Part shown: one piece after another, positions 28,728-36,687 of the stretch
Layout of the letters: every line of letters starts with the position of its first letter
How positions within the stretch are numbered: position 1 is the stretch's first letter
NCBI GenBank assembly: GCA_026986005.1
Contig: JALSPK010000020.1
Span: forward strand, 1 to 60,309
Source of the DNA: Saprospiraceae bacterium
GTDB taxonomy: Bacteria > Bacteroidota > Bacteroidia > Chitinophagales > Saprospiraceae
Reading direction: 5' to 3'
DNA length: 60,309 bases
The notes under the pieces: model-generated
What the model was told of the DNA's origin: nothing
Seen by the model: only the letters and a program-made list of their open reading frames with translations
Database searches by the model: none
Made by a program: the position numbers and the translations under genes

Positions 28728-29444
28728 TTATTCCTTCACATTTCCGAACCTTCTATCTCTATTTTGAAAATCTAACAATGCTTCATAGAAGTTTTCTTCT
28801 TTAAAATCAGGCCATTTAACATCCGTAAAATATAGCTCTGAATAAGCCAACTCCCAGAGTAAATAGTTACTTAATCTTATCTCGCCACTTGTCCTAATCA
28901 ACAAATCCGGATCAGGATAGCTGGCAGTACTAAGACTATTCGAAAAAATCTCTGAATCAATTATTTCAATATCTGCATTATTCTTAATTTTTTTTAACGC
29001 ATTCAGGATATCCCATCTTCCACTATAGTTTAAAGCTAACACCAATGCCATTCTGTCATTATTCTTAGTCAAATCCTTTCCTTTGAGCAAAGACTTATAA
29101 CTTTTTTCGGGTAATTTTTCAATATCTCCAATTGTCTCCAACCTAACATTGTTTTTCATTAAAGTTTTCAACTCTTTATCAATAGTACTCACCAGAAGAG
29201 ACATTAATGCATTTACCTCATAAGCCGGTCTACTCCAGTTTTCAGTAGAAAAAGCATAAAGTGTAAGATATTTTACTCCAATTTTGGCACAGACTTCTGT
29301 TATCTCCCTTACCCTTTTCACTCCTTCTCTATGACCATAGACACGAGGCATACCTTTAGATTTTGCCCATCTTCCATTGCCATCCATTATGACAGCGACA
29401 TGCTCCGGAATTTTTGTTTGATCTAATTTACTATATAAAGACAT
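28728..29444 (-). CDS. uppS: Isoprenyl transferase (undecaprenyl diphosphate synthase)
   Basis: 238 residues. The substrate motif MDGNGRWAK places the catalytic aspartate at residue 21. The second motif TLYAFSTENWSRP and the C-terminal RTSGEIRLSNYLLWELAYSE ... WPDF complete the family signature. It makes the C55 carrier lipid for peptidoglycan and O-antigen. A -7 box TATCTTTG lies on the minus strand at 29519-29512, 68 bases upstream. uppS before bamA is a common Bacteroidota order. Confidence 0.97.
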   Translation of the reverse strand: MSLYSKLDQTKIPEHVAVIMDGNGRWAKSKGMPRVYGHREGVKRVREITEVCAKIGVKYLTLYAFSTENWSRPAYEVNALMSLLVSTIDKELKTLMKNNVRLETIGDIEKLPEKSYKSLLKGKDLTKNNDRMALVLALNYSGRWDILNALKKIKNNADIEIIDSEIFSNSLSTASYPDPDLLIRTSGEIRLSNYLLWELAYSELYFTDVKWPDFKEENFYEALLDFQNRDRRFGNVKE

Positions 29445-29565
29445 ATTAAATTATTTGAATCATCTTTTGTCTGTCCCAACGCCAATTCAGCGTTATTTTC
29501 ATAAAAACACGCAAAGATATAAAAAATATCAATATATAGCTTCATGAATAAGATGAAAAAAAGAA

Positions 29566-29940
29566 CTATTTGAACTTACTAAAGATATTCAACATAGCCT
29601 TTAGAATAAAATCATATTTTTCCGGTTGCTTTCCTACAAATACAAACATCATTATCAATTGTTTATCTTCAGGAACATAAGACTGGAGTATATGTTTATT
29701 CAAACGATAGGCTTCACGAATCCGTCTCTTAACGAGATTCCTGTTTACAGCTTTTTTAATATTTCTTTTTGGTACAGTTACTGAGAACAGGACTTTGTTG
29801 GTCTTTAATCCGTCCCTCTCTCTCACCATATACACCATTTTTAGGGGGTACATAAATACAGACTTACCATTTGAAAACAGTTCTTTTATCTCCTTTTTTT
29901 TAGATAAAACCTCCTTTTTTTTTAGTGTATATCTCAGCAT
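29566..29940 (-). CDS. rnpA: Ribonuclease P protein component
   Basis: 124 residues. The basic RNR signature KRNIKKAVNRNLVKRRIREAYR and the N-terminal LKKKEVLSKKKEIKELFSNG identify the protein subunit of RNase P, which binds the 5' leader of pre-tRNA. It follows rpmH, the usual pairing, but a strong intrinsic terminator-like hairpin (29951-29985) sits between them. The frame ends with a lysine-rich tail. Confidence 0.95.
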   Translation of the reverse strand: MLRYTLKKKEVLSKKKEIKELFSNGKSVFMYPLKMVYMVRERDGLKTNKVLFSVTVPKRNIKKAVNRNLVKRRIREAYRLNKHILQSYVPEDKQLIMMFVFVGKQPEKYDFILKAMLNIFSKFK

Positions 29941-29950
29941 TTATTCATAT

Positions 29951-29985
29951 GAAAAAACAAAAAAGAAGGTCTGTTTAGACCTTCT
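29951..29985 (-). terminator. Terminator-like hairpin between rpmH and rnpA
   Basis: GAAGGTC (29965-29971) pairs perfectly with GACCTTC (29978-29984) around a 6-base loop. On the minus strand it is followed by TTTTTTGTTTTTT, ending about ten bases before the rnpA start. It would sharply reduce readthrough from rpmH into rnpA. Confidence 0.85.
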
Positions 29986-30025
29986 CCAATTAAATATTAT
30001 TTACATTGCAAATATGCAATAAGTA

Positions 30026-30181
30026 TTATTTACGACTGTATTCACTAGAAACAGAAAGTTTTTTTCTTCCCCTAGCTCTTCTTCTTGCTAACACTTTTCT
30101 ACCGTTTTTAGTCTCAGATCTTGACCTAAATCCGTGTTTATTCTTTCTTTTTCTATTTGATGGTTGATAAGTACGCTTCAT
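30026..30181 (-). CDS. rpmH: Ribosomal protein bL34
   Basis: 51 residues, starting [20 protein letters not shown] and continuing with [21 protein letters not shown], the standard bL34 sequence. Its length is typical, with a few extra residues at the C-terminus (EYSRK). It is followed on the same strand by the terminator-like hairpin and rnpA. A near-perfect promoter lies 60-90 bases upstream. Confidence 0.97.
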   Translation of the reverse strand: MKRTYQPSNRKRKNKHGFRSRSETKNGRKVLARRRARGRKKLSVSSEYSRK

Positions 30182-30240
30182 TTCACTATATTTTAATTCT
30201 CTAAACAGAGAAAGTTAATCATTTTATTTCAAAAGAGGTG

Positions 30241-30270
30241 CAAAGATAATTTTTATTTGTAATATTTCAA
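30241..30270 (-). promoter_or_regulatory. Promoter of rpmH
   Basis: Minus-strand TATCTTTG (30248-30241) and TTG (30270-30268) are spaced by 19 bases, an ideal Bacteroidota promoter. Predicted transcript start is near 30234, giving a leader of about 50 bases. Confidence 0.8.
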
Positions 30271-30323
30271 AAAAACATCAAAAGATTTTGATTAAATATG
30301 TTTATTTTCTACAAAAATTTAAA

Positions 30324-32153
30324 TTATCCATTCATTGACACTAAAAACTCTTCGTTATTTCTAGATCTAATCATTTGATTTCTTATAAAATCCATGGCTT
30401 CATCCGGTTTCATATCTGCAAGATGTTTTCTTAAAATGAACATTCTAGTTAAGGTCTCTTTATCTTGCAATAATTCTTCTCTTCGCGTACTAGATTTTGT
30501 AAGGTCAATAGCAGGATACATTCTCTTATTGGCAAGATTTCTATCCAATTGCAATTCCATATTTCCGGTACCTTTAAATTCCTCAAAAATCACTTCATCC
30601 ATTTTAGAGCCGGTATCTATCAATGCAGTTGCCAAAATAGTCAATGAACCACCATCCTCAATTTTCCTCGCTGCACCAAAAAACTTTTTAGGTTTATGAA
30701 GTGCATTTGCTTCCACTCCTCCTGACAACACCTTACCACTAGATGGGGCGACTGTGTTATAAGCTCTAGCTAATCTTGTAATAGAGTCCAATAAAATCAC
30801 GACATCATGCCCTGATTCAACCAATCTTTTTGCTTTTTCCAAAACCATATTTGCTACTCGTACGTGATTGGAAGCCGGTTCATCAAAGTTTGAAGCTACG
30901 ACTTCAGCATCTACACTTCTCTTCATGTCGGTAACCTCTTCAGGTCTCTCATCCACCAATAATACCATCATATATATTTCAGGATGGTTTTTTGATATCG
31001 CATTTGCCAAATCTTTTAATAAAAAGGTTTTACCGGTTTTGGGTTGTGCTACAATTAGCCCTCTTTGTCCTTTACCTATCGGTGTAAACAAATCAATCAT
31101 ACGATTACCTATATCTTTACCTTCCGGATGTCTAGTTAAATTAAATTTCTCAGTAGGAAATAATGGAGTTAAATAATCAAACGGTACCCTTTCTCTTACG
31201 ATACCGGGCTCTACTCCATTAATCATAGTCACTCTTAATAATGCAAAATATTTTTCTCCCTCTTTTGGTGGGCGAATAGCTCCTTTAACGGTATCTCCAG
31301 TTTTCAAACCGAATAATTTGATTTGAGAAGGTGAAACATATATATCGTCAGGAGAAGAAAGATAATTGAAATCTGCACTTCTCAAGAATCCATATCCATC
31401 AGACATTAACTCTACAACACCTTCTCCCTCGACAATACCGTCCAGTTGGGCTTTGAACTGATCAATCTTCTTTGATTCCTGCTTATTATTTCGATTATTA
31501 TTTTGGTTATTCCTAGTTTCTCTTGAATTCCTATTTTCTACATCTCTACTATTTCCATTCCCGTTATTTCTTAGTTCTTCAGGTTGTTTTTTATTTTCGC
31601 TTAGAGTCTCTTGTTCGACTTTCAAAATATCATTTTCCTTTGTTGTCGGTCTTATCTTTTGCCCTCTACTACTCTTTTTCTCATCAATGGTTTCAATATT
31701 TTTCTTGTTTTCTACAATTTCAGCATCATCTTTTGGCTTTTCCGAATTTCTTTTTGTTATCTTTTCTACTTTAGCTGCAGTTACCTTTCTTCTTCTTCTT
31801 TGCTTGTTGCTATTACTATCATTTCCTGATTCCTTATCGGTTTCCTCCTTTTTCACCACCTTTTCATTTTTAGAACTCAATGCATCTTTAGTCTCCGAAT
31901 CTTTTGTTTTTTTTCTACGAGCAGGTCTTTTCGGCTGTCTCTTTTCCGTTTTTTTAACTTTATTATCTGCTGGTTCTTTACGCTTCACTTTTTCCTCCAA
32001 ACTACCACTACCACCCATTACAGCTTGCTCATCAAGAATTTTATAGATTAGATCTTGTTTGTGCAAGCGGTTTATTCCTTTTAACCCAAGACTTTTGGCT
32101 AATTCCTTTAACTCAGGAACTAACATCTCATTCAACTGCAAAATATCATACAT
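30324..32153 (-). CDS. rho: Transcription termination factor Rho with long disordered insert
   Basis: 609 residues against about 420 in E. coli. Residues 1-43 are the Rho_N helical domain. Residues about 45-230 are a Lys/Glu/Asn/Arg-rich low-complexity insert. The cold-shock RNA-binding domain ([22 protein letters not shown]) follows at about 250-310, and the P-loop AQPKTGKT is at 369-376, with the RecA-type hexamer domain to the end. Rho of Bacteroides has a comparable disordered segment that has been linked to phase separation. The gene has a long leader (about 235 bases) from a -7 box at 32397-32404, which may allow autoregulation. Confidence 0.97.
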   Translation of the reverse strand: MYDILQLNEMLVPELKELAKSLGLKGINRLHKQDLIYKILDEQAVMGGSGSLEEKVKRKEPADNKVKKTEKRQPKRPARRKKTKDSETKDALSSKNEKVVKKEETDKESGNDSNSNKQRRRRKVTAAKVEKITKRNSEKPKDDAEIVENKKNIETIDEKKSSRGQKIRPTTKENDILKVEQETLSENKKQPEELRNNGNGNSRDVENRNSRETRNNQNNNRNNKQESKKIDQFKAQLDGIVEGEGVVELMSDGYGFLRSADFNYLSSPDDIYVSPSQIKLFGLKTGDTVKGAIRPPKEGEKYFALLRVTMINGVEPGIVRERVPFDYLTPLFPTEKFNLTRHPEGKDIGNRMIDLFTPIGKGQRGLIVAQPKTGKTFLLKDLANAISKNHPEIYMMVLLVDERPEEVTDMKRSVDAEVVASNFDEPASNHVRVANMVLEKAKRLVESGHDVVILLDSITRLARAYNTVAPSSGKVLSGGVEANALHKPKKFFGAARKIEDGGSLTILATALIDTGSKMDEVIFEEFKGTGNMELQLDRNLANKRMYPAIDLTKSSTRREELLQDKETLTRMFILRKHLADMKPDEAMDFIRNQMIRSRNNEEFLVSMNG

Positions 32154-32396
32154 ACTTTTGAAAATTTATAATTTTTAAATTAAGTTTTTATTAAAAAATT
32201 ATTTGAACGGCTTCAAACAACTTTAAAGAAATCCATGTGAGTATTAATAAACAGGAAATTCATTTTCAGATAAAATCAATAATAACCATTTCTTTACGAA
32301 AAAAGTAATGTATTAATTTAAAAAATCAGGAATACAAATTACAATTTTAAACGAAATGAATTTTAAATATTGCAATACTTAGACATAAACTGACCG

Positions 32397-32435
32397 CAAA
32401 AATAAACTTTTTTTATTAATTAAATGCTATCTTTG
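32397..32435. promoter_or_regulatory. Back-to-back promoters of rho and serS
   Basis: The minus-strand -7 box TATTTTTG (32404-32397) for rho and the plus-strand -7 box TATCTTTG (32428-32435) for serS are separated by 23 bases. The -33 region of each must therefore overlap the -7 region of the other, so the two promoters probably compete. Neither has a convincing TTG at -33. Confidence 0.65.
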
Positions 32436-32441
32436 CAAATA

Positions 32442-32667
32442 TTTTAAAAAAATATCATATTTAATATCGCAGTAAAGACTCCTTAATTGATATTTGAAGA
32501 TTGGATAAACAAACTAAAAAGTGAGTTTGCTTTAAAAGCTATTAGACATATTACATTTAACGCCAGGGACATTCATCACAAAACGGTTCTATAATCCTAG
32601 CTTTATTTTTTCTTATCCAGTCTATTTATTATTGATGATGAGTATTATAAAAAATAAATAAATAAAA
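32442..32667 (+). promoter_or_regulatory. Long structured leader upstream of serS
   Basis: The predicted serS leader is about 226 bases. It contains a hairpin AATATC (32463-32468) / GATATT (32489-32494). A closing stem GATTGGATAA (32499-32508) / TTATCCAGTC (32613-32622) encloses two inner stems: CAAACT (32510-32515) / AGTTTG (32524-32529), and AAAGCTA (32535-32541) / TAGCTTT (32598-32604). No T-box sequence and no T-run after the closing stem were seen. It may be a cis-acting leader or a separate small RNA; I cannot match it to a known class. Confidence 0.45.
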
Positions 32668-33951
32668 ATGTTAACTTTAAAAAAAATTATCGCAGAATTG
32701 GACTTAATAGCAAAAGCTTTAACAAAAAGAGGGTATAAAGAAGATGATATTAAAAACATACTTCACGATTTAATTTCTCATGACAATAAGAGAAAAAGCA
32801 ATCAGCAAATAAATGATGATTTAAAATCAAAAATAAGAGAATATTCAGGTCAAATAGGACAGCTTTATAAAGAAGGTAAGCAAGATGAAGCTTCGAGCTT
32901 AAAAAATGAAGTGGGAGAAATAAAAGAAAGAATTAAATCTTATGATGAAAATGATAAAAATTTAAAAACAAAAATAGATAATATTTTACTATCACTACCT
33001 AATGCGCCGCACGATTCTGTGCCCCACGGCAAAAGCGAAGATGATAATGAAGTGATACAAAACTGGGAAAAACCATTTCCGAACTTAGGGAGTAGTGCCC
33101 TTCCCCATTGGGAATTGGCAAAAAAGTACAATATCATAGATTTTGAACTTGGAGCGTTCATCACAGGATCAGGTTTTCCTCTATTCAGGAACAAGGGTTC
33201 AAAATTAAAGCGGGCATTGATTAATTTCTTTTTGGACGAAGCTGAAAAAGCAGGTTACGAAGAAATTCGCCCTCCATTAATGGTAAACGAAGCATCAGCT
33301 TTGGCTACAGGGCAATTACCGGACAAAGAGGGGCAAATGTATCATATGGAAAAGGATAATTTATACTTAATACCGACCGGAGAAGTGCCAATTACAAATA
33401 TTTTTAGGAATATTGTATTAAAGGAAAGTGACTTTCCTTTGAAGGTAACGGCTTATACTCCTTGTTTCAGAAGAGAAGCCGGCTCTTATGGATCTGATGT
33501 AAAAGGACTTAATAGAGTACATCAATTTGACAAAGTAGAAATAGTCCAAATTTCACATCCTGATGATTCGTACAAACTTCTAGACCAGATGGTGAAGCAT
33601 GTAGAAGAATTGTTGATTAAGCTGGAACTACCTTATAGAATTTTGCGTTTATGTGGTGGAGACTTGGGTTTTACCTCTGCGTTAACCTACGATTTTGAAG
33701 TGTTTTCTGCAGGACAAAAAAAATGGTTAGAAGTAAGTTCTGTGTCTAATTTTGAAGCATTTCAAACAAATAGATTAAAACTAAGATATAAAGACGATAA
33801 AGGCAAGACTCATTTGGCTCATACTCTTAATGGCAGTGCATTGGCTCTTGCTAGAATTGTAGCTGCTATATTAGAAAACAATCAAACACCGGAAGGCATA
33901 AAAATGCCAAAGGTATTGAAGAAGTATTTAAATTTTGAAATAATTAATTAA
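32668..33951 (+). CDS. serS: Seryl-tRNA synthetase
   Basis: 427 residues, the normal length. An N-terminal antiparallel coiled coil (about residues 30-105) binds the long variable arm of tRNA-Ser. The class II core shows the TGEVPITN region, motif 2 (PCFRREAGSYGSDVKGLNRVHQF) and motif 3 (HTLNGSALALARIVAAILE). It attaches serine to tRNA-Ser and can charge tRNA-Sec. A metallopeptidase gene follows after 9 bases. Confidence 0.97.
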   Translation: MLTLKKIIAELDLIAKALTKRGYKEDDIKNILHDLISHDNKRKSNQQINDDLKSKIREYSGQIGQLYKEGKQDEASSLKNEVGEIKERIKSYDENDKNLKTKIDNILLSLPNAPHDSVPHGKSEDDNEVIQNWEKPFPNLGSSALPHWELAKKYNIIDFELGAFITGSGFPLFRNKGSKLKRALINFFLDEAEKAGYEEIRPPLMVNEASALATGQLPDKEGQMYHMEKDNLYLIPTGEVPITNIFRNIVLKESDFPLKVTAYTPCFRREAGSYGSDVKGLNRVHQFDKVEIVQISHPDDSYKLLDQMVKHVEELLIKLELPYRILRLCGGDLGFTSALTYDFEVFSAGQKKWLEVSSVSNFEAFQTNRLKLRYKDDKGKTHLAHTLNGSALALARIVAAILENNQTPEGIKMPKVLKKYLNFEIIN

Positions 33952-33960
33952 AAAATTAAA

Positions 33961-34650
33961 ATGGGAGGATACGGTTCATATTATTTTATAGTCATCGCAT
34001 TTAGTGTGTTAGGCATGATCGTGAGTGGCAGATTAAAATCAAAATTCAATAAATACAGCAGGATTCAGTTGAGAAATAACCTAAGTGGCGCTGAAATTGC
34101 AAGTAAAATGCTAGAATATTTTGGAATCAATGATGTAAAAATTCAAATGGGACAAGGTATGTTGACAGACCATTACAATCCGGTCACAAAAATAGTTAAC
34201 CTTAGCCCTGATGTATACCAAGGAAGAAATATTGCCTCAGCAGCTGTCGCAGCACATGAATGCGGGCACGCTGTACAGCACGCTAAGCAATATCCTTTTT
34301 TAAAACTAAGATCAAACCTTGTACCTGCCGTAAAAATAGCATCAATGGCTCAACAATACCTGCTTTTAGCGGCATTTATAATGTTTAATTCTTTTCCCCA
34401 AATTATGTTATTGCCCGTAATTGCATTCGGTATAACAGCACTATTCAGTTTGGTAACTTTACCTGTTGAATTTGACGCTAGTAAAAGAGCTTTGGCTTGG
34501 CTGGATACAACTCATACTTTAGTAGGGGAAGAGTACGCTGGCGCGAAAGACGCATTAAAATGGGCTGCAATGACTTACGTTGTATCTGCTCTTAATGCAT
34601 TGGTTATGTTTTTGTATTTCTTGTTAAAATATACGGGAAGAAACGATTAG
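33961..34650 (+). CDS. Zinc metallopeptidase, YugP/DUF232-like membrane protein
   Basis: 229 residues. An N-terminal membrane helix (YYFIVIAFSVLGMIVSG) is followed by the metal site AAHECGHAVQHA (HExxH type, near residues 98-102). Two or three further hydrophobic segments follow. The FDASKRALAWL segment near residue 177 is typical of the family. It is probably an inner-membrane protease; the substrate is unknown. Nine bases separate it from serS, so it shares that transcript. Confidence 0.9.
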   Translation: MGGYGSYYFIVIAFSVLGMIVSGRLKSKFNKYSRIQLRNNLSGAEIASKMLEYFGINDVKIQMGQGMLTDHYNPVTKIVNLSPDVYQGRNIASAAVAAHECGHAVQHAKQYPFLKLRSNLVPAVKIASMAQQYLLLAAFIMFNSFPQIMLLPVIAFGITALFSLVTLPVEFDASKRALAWLDTTHTLVGEEYAGAKDALKWAAMTYVVSALNALVMFLYFLLKYTGRND

Positions 34651-34665
34651 TTTAATTTTTTTTAT

Positions 34666-34673
34666 TATTTTTG
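34666..34673 (+). promoter_or_regulatory. -7 box of frr
   Basis: TATTTTTG matches TAnnTTTG and lies 32 bases before the frr ATG. No clear -33 element. Confidence 0.45.
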
Positions 34674-34704
34674 ATGGTTTAAAACTCCTAAAAAAAACAC
34701 ATTT

Positions 34705-35268
34705 ATGGAAAAATACTTATCAGATTATTTAGAAGAAGGAAAAATGCACATGGAAGAATCCATTGAGCACTTGAACAACGAGCTTTCACATATTAGAGCA
34801 GGTAAAGCTTCCCCTGAAATGCTTTCTGAAGTGTATGTTGATGCATACGGAGCTAAGACTTCAATTCAGCATTTAGCAAATATATCCTTAGTTGATAGTC
34901 GAACCATCGCTATTCAACCTTGGGATAAGTCACAACTCAAGCAAATAGAGCATGCCATATTTGCATCGAACATTGGAATTACTCCAATGAACGATGGTGA
35001 ATTTATTCGATTGACAGTGCCACCTTTAACAGAAGACAGAAGAAAACAATTAGTAAAAGTAGCAAAACAATATGGTGAAGATACTAAGGTCAGTATTAGG
35101 TCAACAAGGCACAAAATGCTTGAAGCGATTAAAAAAGAAGTAAAAGAAGGATATCCGGAAGACTCCGGCAAGAGAAGAGAGAAAGAGGTTGATGACATTA
35201 CTAGAGATTACTACAAGAAAGTAGAAGATTTGCTAGCCAAAAAGGAGAAAGATATATTGACTGTTTAG
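34705..35268 (+). CDS. frr: Ribosome recycling factor
   Basis: 187 residues, full length. Conserved N-terminal helix (MHMEESIEHLNNELSHIRAGKASPEML), the ARTG-like turn region, and the C-terminal helix (RREKEVDDITRDYYKKVEDLLAKKEKDIL). With EF-G it splits the post-termination ribosome. pyrH, its usual upstream partner, is absent here. Confidence 0.97.
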   Translation: MEKYLSDYLEEGKMHMEESIEHLNNELSHIRAGKASPEMLSEVYVDAYGAKTSIQHLANISLVDSRTIAIQPWDKSQLKQIEHAIFASNIGITPMNDGEFIRLTVPPLTEDRRKQLVKVAKQYGEDTKVSIRSTRHKMLEAIKKEVKEGYPEDSGKRREKEVDDITRDYYKKVEDLLAKKEKDILTV

Positions 35269-35369
35269 TCATGAACAGAATATTTTATTTTTTTTTGGAA
35301 TGGTATTTGCATTCTACGTAGATTGGAGCTATTGAATGGTTTCAACTTTTTTAGTAATTAATTTTTCGG

Positions 35370-36434
35370 ATGGATATAACCAACGATATAATATCATTTA
35401 TTTTTAGTGAGAAGCAGTTGAGTCTTCCTGGCTTGGGAGTCTTAGCGCTATCAAAAAAAACTGCACACAGAAGTCCTACTAAAACTAAGATTTACGGTCC
35501 AAAATTCACAATAGATTTTGATGATAGCATTTCTAACGAAGCTATTAATGATAGATTTTATCAATTCGTAGCTATTAAACACAATAAAAGCAAGAATAGA
35601 GTCAAGGATGAGTTAAATAAATACTCTGTTGAAATATTGAATAATCTTGCAAACTTTAATTCCGCACAGATAAAGAACTTAGGTATTTTCAAAAGGGTTG
35701 ATGATAAAATACAGTTTGAATTTTCTCCGATATTTAATGACTTAATAAGAGAATCATACCCTGATTTTCCATTATTATTGATAGATAGAAAAACTGATGA
35801 TAAAGATGAAAAATCTGTACAAATAGCAATTCCTAACGAGAAAATCACGCAAAAAACCAAAAGCCATACCAAGAAGCAGGGTTGGTTTTTCCCTCTAATT
35901 GTCCTTACCTTATTGAGTTTAGGTTTTGTATGCTTGATGTATTGTTTATCAAATATCTTGCCGGCAAATAAAAACAATGACATAAACCAGAAAAAACAAA
36001 ATAACATCATTACAGATACGACTCTTAATGAAAAAGTGCATATAAAACATTTAAGCGAATCAAATGACACACAAAAAGCACAAACTCTAAAAGAAATGCC
36101 TGATAATTCACAAAATTCAACTAAATCGTCCGAAGAAGAAATAAAAAACTTGGAGAAGATTAGCTTGGAAGAGTTAATTAATTTGGGCCCTGAGTTAAAA
36201 TCAAATTACACAAAATCGTGTATCATAATTGTGGGGTCATTTAAAAGGAAATCAAATTCAAGCAGAATGAAACTGCGTCTTCTCAAAGATAAATTCACTC
36301 CATATGTAGAGAAGTACGGTAAGTTTTACAGGACAGGTGTAGTATTTGATTGCGACAAGAAACCCTTATATACTTTTTTAAAGGAGCTAAGAAATTCAAT
36401 AGACAAGGGGTCTTGGGTATTAAAGTATAAATAG
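35370..36434 (+). CDS. HU-CCDC81-type and SPOR domain envelope protein
   Basis: 354 residues. The N-terminal 130 residues (MDITNDIISFIFSEKQLSLPGLGVLAL ... FNSAQIKNLGIFKR) resemble the paired HU-like CCDC81 domains of Bacteroidota. A membrane helix lies near residue 175-197 (FFPLIVLTLLSLGFVCLMYCL), then a charged linker, and a C-terminal SPOR domain (SCIIIVGSFKRKSNSSRMKLRLL). SPOR domains bind denuded septal peptidoglycan, so a role linking division or wall remodelling to a cytoplasmic partner is plausible. The TAG stop overlaps the left edge of inserted element copy A. Confidence 0.8.
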   Translation: MDITNDIISFIFSEKQLSLPGLGVLALSKKTAHRSPTKTKIYGPKFTIDFDDSISNEAINDRFYQFVAIKHNKSKNRVKDELNKYSVEILNNLANFNSAQIKNLGIFKRVDDKIQFEFSPIFNDLIRESYPDFPLLLIDRKTDDKDEKSVQIAIPNEKITQKTKSHTKKQGWFFPLIVLTLLSLGFVCLMYCLSNILPANKNNDINQKKQNNIITDTTLNEKVHIKHLSESNDTQKAQTLKEMPDNSQNSTKSSEEEIKNLEKISLEELINLGPELKSNYTKSCIIIVGSFKRKSNSSRMKLRLLKDKFTPYVEKYGKFYRTGVVFDCDKKPLYTFLKELRNSIDKGSWVLKYK

Positions 36435-36599
36435 TGTCTGTTCATAAAGTCATTAAAATTTAAAAATAATCTTTTTGCAATATTTTCACTTTATTCAAAT
36501 TACTGATGCTAAGGCATCACTAATTCTCAGAAAGACAAAAATCTCATCAAAAATCTTTGTTTTTAAATGGTTAAGCACTTTATAGACAGACACTAAATA
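36428..36599. mobile_element. Short inverted-repeat element, copy A (160 bp)
   Basis: Direct repeats TAAATA at 36428-36433 and 36594-36599 flank a 160-bp body with 17-19 bp inverted ends (GTGTCTGTTCATAAAGT left, ACTTTATAGACAGACAC right). The core holds a TGATGC-TAAG-GCATCA hairpin. It has no open frame. About twelve differences separate it from copy B. The body begins on the third base of the upstream gene's stop codon. Confidence 0.88.
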
Positions 36600-36687
36600 G
36601 ATTGTTTTAAAGTTTTGTAAGGATTAATACATTTTTTCGACAAATAAACGTTTAAGTATTACTATTAACAAATCAAATATATTTAAA

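Noticed and set aside
32442-32667. T-box riboswitch controlling serS
   Set aside because: The conserved T-box bulge sequence and a downstream terminator/antiterminator pair are absent, and the phylum generally lacks T-boxes.
36432-36595. Two-base TA duplication (mariner/IS630 style) for the element
   Set aside because: Direct identity extends to six bases on both sides in all four copies, and only the 6-bp model restores native stops at copy D on both strands.
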